NCBI GenBank assembly: GCA_017746715.1
Contig: JAGHZQ010000047.1
Coordinates: 124,001-188,000 of the forward strand
DNA length: 64,000 nucleotides
Direction of reading: 5' to 3'
From: Cyanobacteria bacterium SBLK
GTDB lineage: Bacteria > Cyanobacteriota > Cyanobacteriia > Cyanobacteriales > Spirulinaceae
Shown here: positions 46,309 through 56,072 of the stretch, piece after piece
How the letters are laid out: each line of letters starts with the position of its first letter
Position numbering within the stretch: position 1 is the stretch's first letter
Program-made: the position numbers and the translations under genes
The notes under the pieces: model-generated
What the model was told of the DNA's origin: nothing
Databases searched by the model: none
What the model saw: the letters and a program-made list of their open reading frames with translations, nothing else

Positions 46309-48270
46309 TTATTCAACCAAATCGAAAATGGAAAAATAACGTTCTTTTTCGAGTTCGGCTATTTTTTGTTTGGCATCTTGTATCTCTTGAGAAAGATATT
46401 TCATTTCCTCAAAGTCAGCAGATAGATCCAGTTTTTTCCATTTTGTCAAGCAATAGTTAAGATTCTTCTCATAAGTTACTTTTTCTAAAGCCGCGATCGC
46501 AGCTCGAATCAATAAAGGAACTCTCAAAACCAGATCGCTTGCTTGAGTTTCGGTTAAATGAAATAAATGCCCAATTTTTGCCAATTGTTCGGGAAATTCC
46601 GTGCTTAAATCCTGTAAATTTGCAATGAGATTCTGTTCTTGTTGCGAATACAATCCAAGAATCTTTTGCCAAACAAATCGATGTTGTGGTAAACTAAAAA
46701 TCAAATCTTTTTCTTCCAAAGCATTGATAATAATTGTCCGATAAGACGAACAATGTAAATAGATTTTCAACAATAGCTCTTCGGCTTGTTTGAGGAGATT
46801 TTGCTCGGCTTTCTTTTGAAGAGAGATTGCCTCAGCTTCAGGTTCGAGATTGCTTTTATTATCCCGAACAATATCGTTATTTTTCTTCCTCTTATTTCGC
46901 TTAAGACTCTTTCTTAATCTTCCCAAACTTGTCAAAATATTTTTATTGTAAACTGGCATTAATCGACCATCCCCTTGACTCAAAATTTCCGCACATTTTT
47001 GTACGTAATGAGTGCACTGATTGCCATCTTCAATCTTAGCCAGCAATCTAACCATTGCTTTCGAAACTTTTTCAAAGCGATCGCCCTGTTTTAAATCTTC
47101 TCCTTGTATCAATTGCTGAATTTGCCAATCCAACCATAAAGGTGCATTATCGAGTTGTTGTTGATAAAATTCTCGAGCATCATCGCGAGATTTGAGAAAT
47201 TCATCTGCATCTTTTCCATCGGGTAGATTGAGAATTCTCAATTGGACCTGTCTCGAATAAACTAATCTTTCAATCTCTCCGATCGCTCTTTGCGTTGCCT
47301 TCAATCCTGCCGCATCCGCATCAAAATTAAAAATAACTTGTTTTGACTCTGTATAGCGGGAAAGAGTGCGAACCTGCTCCTGTGAAAATGCCGTTCCCAA
47401 AGCTGCGACGGCATACTTGAATCCAGAAGCATGAAGGGCGATCGCATCGAAATATCCCTCTACAACGATCGCGCGATCTTGTTTGGCGATCGCTCCTTTT
47501 GCCTTATCGAGAGCAAATAAAGTTTTCCCCTTAACAAATACTTCTGTCTCCGGAGAATTGAGATATTTTGGCTCATCCTTTCCTAAAGTGCGACTGCCAA
47601 AACCGATAATTCTCCCTTGAATATCGTGAATGGGAATCATCAGGCGATCGCGAAAGTAATCGTAATAACCATCCCCAGTTTTGCGCTTGCGAATTAACCC
47701 CGCTTGTTCCACCAATAACGCCGAATAACGTTTTGCCTCTACTAAATAACGATAGAGGGTTTCCCACCCTGCCGGGGCATACCCCAACTCAAAAAATTGA
47801 ATGGTTTCTGGTGCAAACCGACGCTTTTCTTGCAGATAAATTAACGCTTCTTCTCCTTGGGGCTGTCGCAACGCGTGTTGATAAAAACTCCCCGCCACCG
47901 CCAAAATTTCATATAACTGCTCTTTCAGCGTTAACTGGCGCTGAAACTCGCGATAATCTTCCGGTGCTTGGGTTTTGACTGGGATTTGGTAGCGTTGCGC
48001 CAGCCCTAACACCACATCGGCAAAAGATTGCTTGCCCACTTCCATCAAGAACTTAATCGCATTTCCCCCCGCCCCGCAACCAAAGCAATAGTACATTTGC
48101 TTAGAAGGACTGACGCTAAAACTGGGGGTTTTTTCTTCGTGAAACGGACATAATCCTAAATAATCTTTTCCCCGCTTTCGCAATACCACCCGTTCCGAAA
48201 CAATATCGACAATATCGGCCCGTTCTTTAACCGATTCGATGGTATCTTCGTGCAAGCGAGGAGCATTCAT
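46309..48270 (-). CDS. dnaG: DNA primase
   Basis: A 653-residue primase for lagging-strand and origin priming. Zinc-binding residues Cys41, His44, Cys62 and Cys65 (CPFHEEKTPSF to CFGC) form the N-terminal finger. The catalytic core has the Toprim motifs VVEGYFDAIAL and FNFDADAAGLKATQRA. The C-terminal 200 residues form a helicase-interacting region rich in Lys/Glu helices. It starts at ATG 48270 (MNAPRLHEDTIESVKE). It is divergent from the amidase, and the 137-bp gap must hold both promoters. Confidence 0.95.
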   Translation of the reverse strand: MNAPRLHEDTIESVKERADIVDIVSERVVLRKRGKDYLGLCPFHEEKTPSFSVSPSKQMYYCFGCGAGGNAIKFLMEVGKQSFADVVLGLAQRYQIPVKTQAPEDYREFQRQLTLKEQLYEILAVAGSFYQHALRQPQGEEALIYLQEKRRFAPETIQFFELGYAPAGWETLYRYLVEAKRYSALLVEQAGLIRKRKTGDGYYDYFRDRLMIPIHDIQGRIIGFGSRTLGKDEPKYLNSPETEVFVKGKTLFALDKAKGAIAKQDRAIVVEGYFDAIALHASGFKYAVAALGTAFSQEQVRTLSRYTESKQVIFNFDADAAGLKATQRAIGEIERLVYSRQVQLRILNLPDGKDADEFLKSRDDAREFYQQQLDNAPLWLDWQIQQLIQGEDLKQGDRFEKVSKAMVRLLAKIEDGNQCTHYVQKCAEILSQGDGRLMPVYNKNILTSLGRLRKSLKRNKRKKNNDIVRDNKSNLEPEAEAISLQKKAEQNLLKQAEELLLKIYLHCSSYRTIIINALEEKDLIFSLPQHRFVWQKILGLYSQQEQNLIANLQDLSTEFPEQLAKIGHLFHLTETQASDLVLRVPLLIRAAIAALEKVTYEKNLNYCLTKWKKLDLSADFEEMKYLSQEIQDAKQKIAELEKERYFSIFDLVE

Positions 48271-48407
48271 AGGAGAAAACGGAATAAAAAGCGAAAAAAG
48301 ACTTAAATTGCGACAAAAATTATCGTAAAGTAACTAGAGCAACTTTATTTTTATTATCATCTAGTTGCCGCTATCATTCAGTCGAGATCGTTAGGAACAG
48401 AGCAATT

Positions 48408-49751
48408 ATGGGTAGGATATTCGTTTCCGCAGGTCATGGTGGGAAAGAGGGAGGACGCAACGACCCCGGAGCGATCGCGGGGGGAACGACCGAAGCTCAA
48501 CAGATGATCCTGCTGCGGGATGTCATCGTTCCCGAGTTGAGATCGCGGAGCTTAGAAGTCTTTTCCGTTCCCGATACCCTAAGTTTGCGCCAATCCATCG
48601 CTTGGATTAACGCCCGGGCCAAACCCGGAGATGTAGCGATCGAAATTCATGCCGATGCCGCCCCCAACCCCGATGTTCGGGGTGCCACGGCATTTTATAT
48701 CTCCGGCAACAGCGAACGCAAAAAACACGGCGATCTCGTCCTTCTCTCCCTCATTCGCCGCTTGCCCCAGCTTCCCAGTCGCGGTTCTCGTCCCGATACG
48801 GCAACGGGAGTCGGACGTTTGGGTTTCTGTCGCGATATTGCCATTCCTTCTTTGTTGCTGGAAGTCGGCTTCCTCACCAGTCCCGAGGATCGGGGATTGA
48901 TTGTCAATCGCCGCCGGGATATGGCTCTGGGAATTGTCGACGGGATCGAAGATTGGAGCAAGGAAGTATCGGGGGTGAAAACCCCCACCAATCGCTATCC
49001 TTCCATCGGCATTCGCATCAACGGCCAAGCCTACGGCGAACAGGGCATCTTAATCAATAATAACGCTTTTATTCCCATCGATCTCGTCGATCGCCTCGGC
49101 ATCGAACTGAGCAAGGTCAATCAATTGCGCTTGGTCGATTACCAAGGAGTAGTTTACGTCAAAGCCGCCGAACTACGGGAATTTACCATTACTGTCGGCT
49201 GGGACAACGATACTCGTAGCGTGGTTCTGAGTTCCATTACCCAAATTTGTCCCGGTACCATCGATCGCATTATGGGGCGAGGACATACCTCCGAAGTCCA
49301 ACTGATCATGTTCCTCAAAGCCAACAACGAAAACGCGATCGACCAATTCCCCGATCTGCCCAAACTCTATCGAGAAGAAGCCTCGATTGAAGGCATAAAC
49401 TACGATATTGCTTTCGCACAAATGTGCCTGACCACCAACTTCTTGCGTTTTGGCAACGATGTGAAGTCCTCTCAAAATAATTTTGCCAATTTAGGTGCAG
49501 TTGGCGGTAGCGGCACGGCAACGTTCCCCAGCGCCCAAATCGGCGTGCGCGCGCACATTCAGCATCTGAAAGCCTATGCGAGTTTGGAACCTCTCGTTCA
49601 GGAGATGGTCGATCCGCGTTTTCGTTTCGTGACCCGAGGCGTTGCCCCTTTAGTCCAGCAACTATCGGGGCGTTGGTCTTCCGATTCTGAATACGGTGCA
49701 AAAATCTTGGCTATTTTACGCCGTCTTTACGAATCGGCAGGGTTGGCATAA
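48408..49751 (+). CDS. Bifunctional N-acetylmuramoyl-L-alanine amidase/glucosaminidase
   Basis: A 447-residue peptidoglycan hydrolase. The N-terminal amidase_3 domain runs to about 185: SAGHGG (zinc His), EIHADA and LLEVGFLTSPED (catalytic Glu). A stalk-like domain at about 205-280 (IGIRINGQAYGEQGILINN) resembles the copper-amine-oxidase N-terminal repeat. The C-terminal glucosaminidase-type domain is at about 285-445 (INYDIAFAQMCLTTNFLRF, NFANLGAVGG). The two hydrolases would cut the peptide stem and the glycan of the same wall. No signal peptide is visible, so the export route is unclear. It starts at ATG 48408, after GGAACAGAGC. Confidence 0.88.
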   Translation: MGRIFVSAGHGGKEGGRNDPGAIAGGTTEAQQMILLRDVIVPELRSRSLEVFSVPDTLSLRQSIAWINARAKPGDVAIEIHADAAPNPDVRGATAFYISGNSERKKHGDLVLLSLIRRLPQLPSRGSRPDTATGVGRLGFCRDIAIPSLLLEVGFLTSPEDRGLIVNRRRDMALGIVDGIEDWSKEVSGVKTPTNRYPSIGIRINGQAYGEQGILINNNAFIPIDLVDRLGIELSKVNQLRLVDYQGVVYVKAAELREFTITVGWDNDTRSVVLSSITQICPGTIDRIMGRGHTSEVQLIMFLKANNENAIDQFPDLPKLYREEASIEGINYDIAFAQMCLTTNFLRFGNDVKSSQNNFANLGAVGGSGTATFPSAQIGVRAHIQHLKAYASLEPLVQEMVDPRFRFVTRGVAPLVQQLSGRWSSDSEYGAKILAILRRLYESAGLA

Positions 49752-49827
49752 TTCAAGGAACAACGAACAATGACCCATGACTCATGACCCAAATCAATGC
49801 GGTCGGTCATTGTTCGTCGAGCGTCGA

Positions 49828-50157
49828 TTACCCTTCATCTTTCATCTTTTCAAAATTCCTTTTGTTTTTTTCTTTCATTCTTTGATTGACTCCAATAGGA
49901 AAAAGGGCAATTTGAGTATTTTCGACAGATATTTTGATTTCTCGAGCAATGCGAAGTTTGGCGATCGGTTCCTCAATGAGAGAACGGGCAGCAATAACAG
50001 CATCGGCGATTTCTCGATTCCAACAGCGAACGTGCAAAACGCCCCATCGTCTAAAAACCTTACATTTGGCCAGCAATTTGAGATTTTGCAGTTCCATGGG
50101 GTTCTCTCGATAAAAATCCCAGATTAAGCGCGTGAGTTGTGAAGGTTGCTTCCTCAT
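49828..50157 (-). CDS. Hypothetical protein, 109 residues
   Basis: ATG 50157 is preceded by GGTAGGAAATTGCA. The first 80 residues (LTRLIWDFYRENPMELQNLK, then RWGVLHVRCWNREIADAVIAARSLIEE) look like a compact soluble alpha/beta domain. The C-terminus is Lys/Glu-rich. No family recognised. Strand use and composition match the surroundings, and it converges with the amidase gene. Confidence 0.55.
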   Translation of the reverse strand: MRKQPSQLTRLIWDFYRENPMELQNLKLLAKCKVFRRWGVLHVRCWNREIADAVIAARSLIEEPIAKLRIAREIKISVENTQIALFPIGVNQRMKEKNKRNFEKMKDEG

Positions 50158-50736
50158 TGCAATTTCCTACCGAATCTATCTCTATTCCCCATTCAATCGC
50201 AATTTATCGAGATATCCGACAAGTCCGCAAAAAGATTTAACGCGCGGCAAACCTCGTTAAAATTCACGGCTACAGCAGTTAAAACCAGATACGGCAACGC
50301 ATTGCCAGACTTTATTTTTTGTTCGGAAAGGTATTTTTTGTAACATTTTTGTTATATTTTTTGATATAATGATATAGACATTAAAAAAAATACAATTCGA
50401 TAGCATTATAGAACTAATGTCATCGGTTCAAAATAAAAATTAATTTAAGTAACTAATTATACAGATTGGTGGCGGGACGCTTATCTATAAGGAGAAAGTT
50501 TCAAGCCACGCATTCCGAGTAATAAGGGATGAAACAATCGAGAGAAGTATTTCCCACAATCGAATTCGTTCTGTCTGCTCGAACCGATTGACTGCTGAAT
50601 CGCGATCGCTTTCATATAAAGAGAAGGTCGTTTCATGGCAAAAGATTAAATCTCACGAGAACATACTATTGACAGGGTACAAATCGCAATATCAACATGA
50701 CTGCTGTTTCTCCGGGAGTTTCCCGAACTTATTTGA
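50158..50736. other. 579-bp gap upstream of the GGDEF-EAL gene
   Basis: It contains an AT-rich stretch (50340-50460, e.g. TTATATTTTTTGATATAATG), a 38-bp GTTTCA...TGAAAC segment at 50498-50535, and several short frames with no support. The last 100 bp before ATG 50737 hold no strong ribosome site, so the true leader may be long. Confidence 0.45.
50498..50535. repeat. Orphan CRISPR-repeat-like segment
   Basis: A 38-bp segment with inverted ends GTTTCA and TGAAAC, ending AATAAGGGATGAAAC, like cyanobacterial CRISPR repeats. No second copy, spacer series or cas gene is present in the window, so it is at best a relic. Confidence 0.2.
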
Positions 50737-53655
50737 ATGTTGCAAATTAGTGCAAATCTACAAGACAATACTAATGTTTGGGAGCACCATTGGACGCAAT
50801 CGGAATTGAAGGCGTTAAATTTAGCACGATCGCCAATTTGGATCGTCGATGCAGACAAGCGCCAAATCTGTTGGGGAAATGATGCCGCACTCAAACTCTG
50901 GAACATTCCCAGCATAAGTTCGTTGAAAAACTGCGATTTTGCCAGTAAGCTCCCGGCTCAATTACGCTCTAAACTGCGCTCTCGCTCTAAATCCAGACAA
51001 AAGGGGCGCGGTTTATCGGATACATTTGTGAATTGGACATTTGAACGCGAACAAAAACATTTTTCCTTGAGATGCCATTGTTCGCGCATGAGCACAACCT
51101 CGATCGAGCGAGCAATCTTAGTACAAGGTACATCTCCGATTTCCGAAATCAATTCCCCTAATAAAACGAACCCAGATCTTCCCAAAAATCAAACCGCATC
51201 TAACTCTCTCGGACATCTCGTTGAATTTCGGCAAGAGAGCGAACCCCCGCAAGACCCTTTTCCCCCGTCAATCCCGGAACTGGTTTCTCGCCATGCCCCC
51301 GATGGCAAAATCCTTGCGGTTTCTGCTGCCTGCAAGCAACTTTTGGGATACGAGCCCGAAGAGTTAGTCGGACTCTCCCCCCATACCTTTATTCATCCGC
51401 GAGATATTGCCCTCCTCAAAGCCTCTTACCAAAAGATCGCCGCGCAACCGACCGCCACCATGACCTATCAGATGCGGCATAAAGCCGGACATTACCTCCC
51501 CATGGAAACAATCGGTCAAATGGTGGGGAATGCCGGAAAATCTCAAGAAATTCTTGCGATTTCCCGACCGCTTGGGGATGGAGGCGAGATCGCCAATCTC
51601 CTGAGCCAGCAAAACCAAATCCTCGAGGCCATTGCTACCGATCGCGATCTCGAAGAAATCTTGCGGCTCCTGTTACAAGTTGTAGAAAGTCAATTGGCCG
51701 GCCGAGCGATCGCGATCGTACTCCTCGACGATCGGGGCAAGCCAATCTTAGAGATTGCCAATCGAGAGCAAGGAAAGTGCGGGACTCCCCGGTGGCGATC
51801 GACCCCCATTTTTGACTCGTGCAACGCGATTTTGGGACTTTTGCTGGTGGACGATTCATCTTTTCGGATTTTGTCGCCAGAAGAAGAACATATCCTGCGT
51901 TCGAGTACCCATCTCGCCGCGATCGCGATCGAACGTCAAGGAACGGCAAAAGAATTAGAACGGGCGGAAGCTCAATATCGCAGTATTTTTGAGAACAGTC
52001 CCGTCGGTATTTTTCAAACTTCTCCCGAGGGGCATTATCTCAACGCCAATCTCGCCCTCGCCCAAATTTACGGCCACGACTCTCCCGGAGATCTGATGAT
52101 GGCACTCACCGATGTCGCCCACCAGCTTTACGTCGATCCTCAACGTCGCCGCCAATTCATCCAGCTTTTACAAGAAAAGAATACGATCGTCAATTTTGAA
52201 TCTCGAGTGTATCGTCGGGATGGAAGTACGATTTGGATTTCCGAAAATACTCGTGCCGTTCGAGACAACAACGGCGTTCTTCTCTATTATGAAGGAACCG
52301 TCCAAGAGATTACCGCCCGCCGTCAAGCCGAAGAACGGTTGCGCCATCTCGCCCTTCACGACGATCTCACCCAGCTCCCCAATCGCTCGTTCTTTCTCAA
52401 GTACCTCGAAGCCGCGATCGCGAGTCACAATTCCGATAATGCGGCCTTGAGCTATGCCGTTCTTTTTATCGATCTCGATCGCTTTAAAGACATTAATGAT
52501 AGCTTGGGACATCGCATTGGCGACGAACTTCTCAAAGCCGTGGCCAAACGCTTGCGGGGTTGTTTGGCCTCTCGACACGCGATCGCTCGCTTTGGGGGAG
52601 ATGAGTTTGCCGTTTTGCTGCAAGCGATCGCGGGGGTTGACGAAGCGATTGAAACGGCAGAGAATCTCTTAGCACAACTCGATGATCCTTTTCAAATCAA
52701 CGCCCACGAACTCTTTATTCGAGGCAGTATCGGCATTGTTACCGGTAACCCCGATTATACCCATCCTGAAAGTCTCCTGCGAGATGCCGATATTGCCATG
52801 TATCGCGCCAAACAACACGGTAAAGGGCGATACAAGCTATTCGACCCGCAAATGCAAATTCAAACCCACCAGAATTTACAGTTAGAAAACGACCTCAGAC
52901 GAGGACTCGACCGGGAAGAATTTGGCTTGTACTATCAACCCATTATGAATTTGTCTTCGGGAAAATTGCAGGGATTTGAAGCCCTCGTACGCTGGAATCA
53001 TCCCCAACGAGGTCTCGTACTGCCCGATGAATTTATCCCTCTCGCCGAAGAAAACGGCGCGATCGAGCAATTGGGACAATTTATCCTCGCGATAGCCTGT
53101 CGTCAGTTGCATCAATGGCAGGAAAACATAGGAATTGCCGATCGCGATTTTCAGTTAAATGTCAATCTGTCTCCCCGACAGCTCGATCGCGCCGATTTTT
53201 GCGAACAACTGGCGCAAATTTGCGCGAAATATCCCATTGCCTGCCAGCACTTAAAATTAGAAATTACCGAAAGTTGCCTGTTAGAAACCGATGCCTTGAG
53301 CGATCGCTGCCGACAACTGAAAGCAGACGGCATGAGCCTGTGTATTGATGATTTTGGCATGGGATACTCTTCCTTAAGTCGCCTCCATGAATTTCCCATC
53401 GATACCATTAAAATCGATCGTTCTTTTGTGAAAGATTTACAAACAGATTCTCATTCTCTTGCTATTGTTAAAACCATTGTGACCCTCGCTCGCGGTTTGG
53501 GGATGGATCTAGTGGCAGAAGGGGTAGAAAACTTGGCACAAATTGATATTCTCAAATCCTTGGGTTGCGAATTGGCACAAGGTTATTTTTTCTCTCCTCC
53601 TATTCCAGCAGAAATAGCAACTCAATGGGTTGAGAAAAATTTGCAGAAAGTTTAG
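50737..53655 (+). CDS. PAS-GAF-PAS-GGDEF-EAL c-di-GMP turnover protein
   Basis: A 972-residue soluble protein. An N-terminal PAS-like region is at about 20-130. A second PAS is at about 180-285 (PDGKILAVSAACKQLLGYEPEELVG). A GAF-like domain is at about 290-405, and a PAS-PAC at about 408-530 (FENSPVGIFQTSPEGHYLNANL). The GGDEF is at about 540-700 with the intact catalytic motif GGDEF at 620-624. The EAL is at about 715-965, intact at Glu748 (FEALVRWNHP), with ESCLLE, DDFG and KIDRSFV present. The inhibitory RxxD site upstream of GGDEF is not present (ASRH at that position). Both synthesis and hydrolysis of c-di-GMP look possible; the balance would be set by the sensor domains. It starts at ATG 50737. 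Confidence 0.92.
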   Translation: MLQISANLQDNTNVWEHHWTQSELKALNLARSPIWIVDADKRQICWGNDAALKLWNIPSISSLKNCDFASKLPAQLRSKLRSRSKSRQKGRGLSDTFVNWTFEREQKHFSLRCHCSRMSTTSIERAILVQGTSPISEINSPNKTNPDLPKNQTASNSLGHLVEFRQESEPPQDPFPPSIPELVSRHAPDGKILAVSAACKQLLGYEPEELVGLSPHTFIHPRDIALLKASYQKIAAQPTATMTYQMRHKAGHYLPMETIGQMVGNAGKSQEILAISRPLGDGGEIANLLSQQNQILEAIATDRDLEEILRLLLQVVESQLAGRAIAIVLLDDRGKPILEIANREQGKCGTPRWRSTPIFDSCNAILGLLLVDDSSFRILSPEEEHILRSSTHLAAIAIERQGTAKELERAEAQYRSIFENSPVGIFQTSPEGHYLNANLALAQIYGHDSPGDLMMALTDVAHQLYVDPQRRRQFIQLLQEKNTIVNFESRVYRRDGSTIWISENTRAVRDNNGVLLYYEGTVQEITARRQAEERLRHLALHDDLTQLPNRSFFLKYLEAAIASHNSDNAALSYAVLFIDLDRFKDINDSLGHRIGDELLKAVAKRLRGCLASRHAIARFGGDEFAVLLQAIAGVDEAIETAENLLAQLDDPFQINAHELFIRGSIGIVTGNPDYTHPESLLRDADIAMYRAKQHGKGRYKLFDPQMQIQTHQNLQLENDLRRGLDREEFGLYYQPIMNLSSGKLQGFEALVRWNHPQRGLVLPDEFIPLAEENGAIEQLGQFILAIACRQLHQWQENIGIADRDFQLNVNLSPRQLDRADFCEQLAQICAKYPIACQHLKLEITESCLLETDALSDRCRQLKADGMSLCIDDFGMGYSSLSRLHEFPIDTIKIDRSFVKDLQTDSHSLAIVKTIVTLARGLGMDLVAEGVENLAQIDILKSLGCELAQGYFFSPPIPAEIATQWVEKNLQKV

Positions 53656-53715
53656 AAGCATGAAGAATAAAACATCGATCCCGCGCCAATTCAGTTATTG
53701 TAGAACTAACTAATC

Positions 53716-53835
53716 ATACCAAATCTAGTTACTACAGACTGTATTCATGAATCGCCTGTAATCCTGTAGGGGCGTTGCCTGCAACGCCCCTACGGAAGGG
53801 CTGGGAATACCTCCTCAGCAGTGCGGATTTGGTAT
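53716..53835. mobile_element. MITE-like element, 120 bp, with internal GTAGGGG palindrome
   Basis: ATACCAAATC (53716-53725) is exactly inverted as GATTTGGTAT (53826-53835). Between them lies the palindrome GTAGGGGCGTTG...CAACGCCCCTAC (53766-53793). It has no coding frame and lies in the gap between two convergent genes. The architecture fits a miniature inverted-repeat element; the transposase family is unknown. Confidence 0.6.
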
Positions 53836-53845
53836 CAGCAAAAGC

Positions 53846-53874
53846 AACGGCAAGTTACCTTGCAACTTGCCGTT
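53846..53874. terminator. Bidirectional hairpin between convergent genes
   Basis: AACGGCAAGTT and AACTTGCCGTT form a perfect 11-bp stem with a 7-base loop, 59 bp before the stop of the GH18 gene and 190 bp after the c-di-GMP gene. The flanks are AT-rich but lack a long T-run, so termination efficiency is uncertain. Confidence 0.6.
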
Positions 53875-53932
53875 AATAAATATAGAACTAGCAAAAGTCT
53901 ACGATCTCATGCTTTTTAAGCAGTCCTAGTCT

Positions 53933-55423
53933 TTAAGGTGACGAGGCATCAATAACCTCCTTCACTGCGATCGAGATAGCATAATTTTCATTTGCATCCG
54001 CATGGGATTCCCACACCATTCCGTTCTGGACGTTTTCGTCTTTTATGATATCGCTAGAGATATCTTCTGGAGATAGATAACCTTGATTCGGTCCGTCAGC
54101 AGCTATTACTCCCATAACAATTTTACTGGGATCTATACCGTCAAACTGATTCCACTGTGCATCATTCGTGCCACTCTCGACACAATCACTCCCGGAACAA
54201 TTCTCAGTCACCCAGTCTTGAAAACTGAATTCATGAGGATGGGTGTATTCATAAATTGTTTGAGCTCGATACTCTACGCTGTCTCTATCACACGATAGAT
54301 TACTGACATGATAAGTACGATCTGGATCGCCATCCATATCGTACATCATGATTTGAATCAGGTCGAAATTCGCATCAAACGTTGGCTGTTGGCTCATTGG
54401 TACCAGTGTATTATAAGCTGCACTGCCCGGTACCCATTTTGTACCAATGTAAGGGACTTCGCTCGAAACGATGACACTTTGAGCGGGTACAGTCAAAGCG
54501 ACGATCTTGTCTGACAATACATCCCTGACTGCTGCCGCAAAATCGTTGTTAAAGGCAATTGCATCTGTTGAATTTACTAAAGTTTTGCCTTCAACGTCCA
54601 AATCCAGTCCATCAAACTCCCAATCCGCCAAAAGATCTGGGAGAGAATTAACAAAGTTTTCTAGGTGACCATCACTGGGATTGTCAAAAAAGAAGCCCCA
54701 ATCTTGCGGATTCACGGCATCATCAGGAGCATTTAATAATGTCCCTCCCATAGAGAGCAATACCGTTTTGTCTTGAATCTTCCAATCATTAATGAGCTCG
54801 TGCATACTGGAATCGCCGACCATGGGCGCAAATTTTGCGGTGCCGTCAGTCGAGAAATATCCCAAATTAACCATCACCACATTAGCATCATCATAAACAT
54901 CATTGGCTGCTGTTGAACCATCCACCCAATAGGAAATCAGATTCTTATCGGAGAGTTGTCGAGATAATTGACTGTGAGTTACAGGTGTGATGCCACGACG
55001 TACAGTGTGAGGACATTGAACAATCAGATGAAAGGGTTCATCCTTTTGAGTGCCGAGGGAAAAACCTGATGTAGCAACATATACACCATTAACATTGTTA
55101 TATCGACCTACGACGGAGACGGCTGCTGGTTCTGTTGCTCCAGACGAGCCAGCCAATCCCACGGTAGCAACATAAGCACAGTTCCTGACATTGCGATTAA
55201 AGATAACTTCATACGCTCCCGTGCTAAGCCTTTGAGAAGAAACTGCTCCAAAACCTCGAGCTAATGTTCCGTCCAAGTTCACAACGGCAAATAATTCGGT
55301 CTCTGCATTTCCATTTGCTGCCATTACTGGATTTATGGGTAAACCCAGTAACAATACTATGGCCAGTAAGACTCCTAAGAGCCCAGACAGTTTTGTTTTC
55401 ACGATCTTCATGTTTCTATTCAA
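53933..55423 (-). CDS. Secreted GH18-type (chitinase-like) protein
   Basis: A 496-residue protein. A signal peptide (LLGVLLAIVLLLGLPINPVMAANG) precedes an N-terminal beta-rich domain of about 130 residues (VNLDGTLARGFGAVSSQRLSTG). A GH18 barrel starts near 175 (NLISYWVDG) and carries the catalytic signature DGLDLDVE with general acid Glu278. MMYDMDGDP further on corresponds to the family's MxYD segment. The substrate would be chitin or another beta-1,4-GlcNAc polymer, acting outside the cell. The gene contains no full HIP1 octamer in 1.5 kb and is richer in A+T than its neighbours, which suggests acquisition. It starts at ATG 55423; Met5 is an alternative. Confidence 0.85.
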   Translation of the reverse strand: MNRNMKIVKTKLSGLLGVLLAIVLLLGLPINPVMAANGNAETELFAVVNLDGTLARGFGAVSSQRLSTGAYEVIFNRNVRNCAYVATVGLAGSSGATEPAAVSVVGRYNNVNGVYVATSGFSLGTQKDEPFHLIVQCPHTVRRGITPVTHSQLSRQLSDKNLISYWVDGSTAANDVYDDANVVMVNLGYFSTDGTAKFAPMVGDSSMHELINDWKIQDKTVLLSMGGTLLNAPDDAVNPQDWGFFFDNPSDGHLENFVNSLPDLLADWEFDGLDLDVEGKTLVNSTDAIAFNNDFAAAVRDVLSDKIVALTVPAQSVIVSSEVPYIGTKWVPGSAAYNTLVPMSQQPTFDANFDLIQIMMYDMDGDPDRTYHVSNLSCDRDSVEYRAQTIYEYTHPHEFSFQDWVTENCSGSDCVESGTNDAQWNQFDGIDPSKIVMGVIAADGPNQGYLSPEDISSDIIKDENVQNGMVWESHADANENYAISIAVKEVIDASSP

Positions 55424-56072
55424 GTTCCAATTGATTTTTTTTGCACCCTTGTTCTATTTGCTTAGATTTAAGCATCGCCTGACTTAGAGCTTCTTCTGCA
55501 TCGGCCCGGTTAAAATTCATCAACCTTGACATAGATGATTTTTAATGAATCCGAATACATTAGTTATAAAGTTACAATACCAGTTTTAGTAGCAATCACT
55601 TTTTACATTCTTTTTTAGAAATCTTAACAATACCCCTTTCAGGAGTTTTAGAAAAAAATATAACTTTTATAACCTACATCAAAATAGATATGCGTCCGAT
55701 CCCTCCTATCTGTCTTATTTTAGGTAAGCCTTCTTTAAAAAAAGCGATCGCCGAATTCTCCAATCCATTGACATGGATTTTTCGCAGGAGAAACAGCTTA
55801 TGCGATCTTCTCGATCGATCTCGTTTCGTTTTTGAGTTCCCTCCTTCCTAACTTCTTGTTGCGATCGCCAGTTTGAAGAGAGTCAATTTTAAGTAATGTT
55901 GTCGCCTTCCGGTTGCAACGACATTGCAGATCGTTTTTCTCCGACCGATGAAACAACCTTCTTAAGGGAAGTTAAGGGGAATACATTGAGCCCGTGTTTT
56001 TCTGGTATACAATTAATGGCAACTGAAATTCTGCCGATTCCCCACTTGTCCAGTTTTTCCCAGTTAAGCGTT
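55424..56072. other. Gap upstream of the RND adaptor
   Basis: It is AT-rich with few HIP1 sites. It carries CTTTTATAACC near 55667 as a possible -10 region, but no clear paired hexamers, hairpin or gene. The adaptor frame is open from 55896, and codons between there and 56073 look like ordinary leader sequence rather than protein. Confidence 0.4.

Noticed and set aside
50461-50500. Possible c-di-GMP riboswitch fragment (GGGACGC) upstream of the GGDEF-EAL gene
   Set aside because: Only one short motif of the riboswitch core is present; the conserved second helix and receptor sequence are missing.
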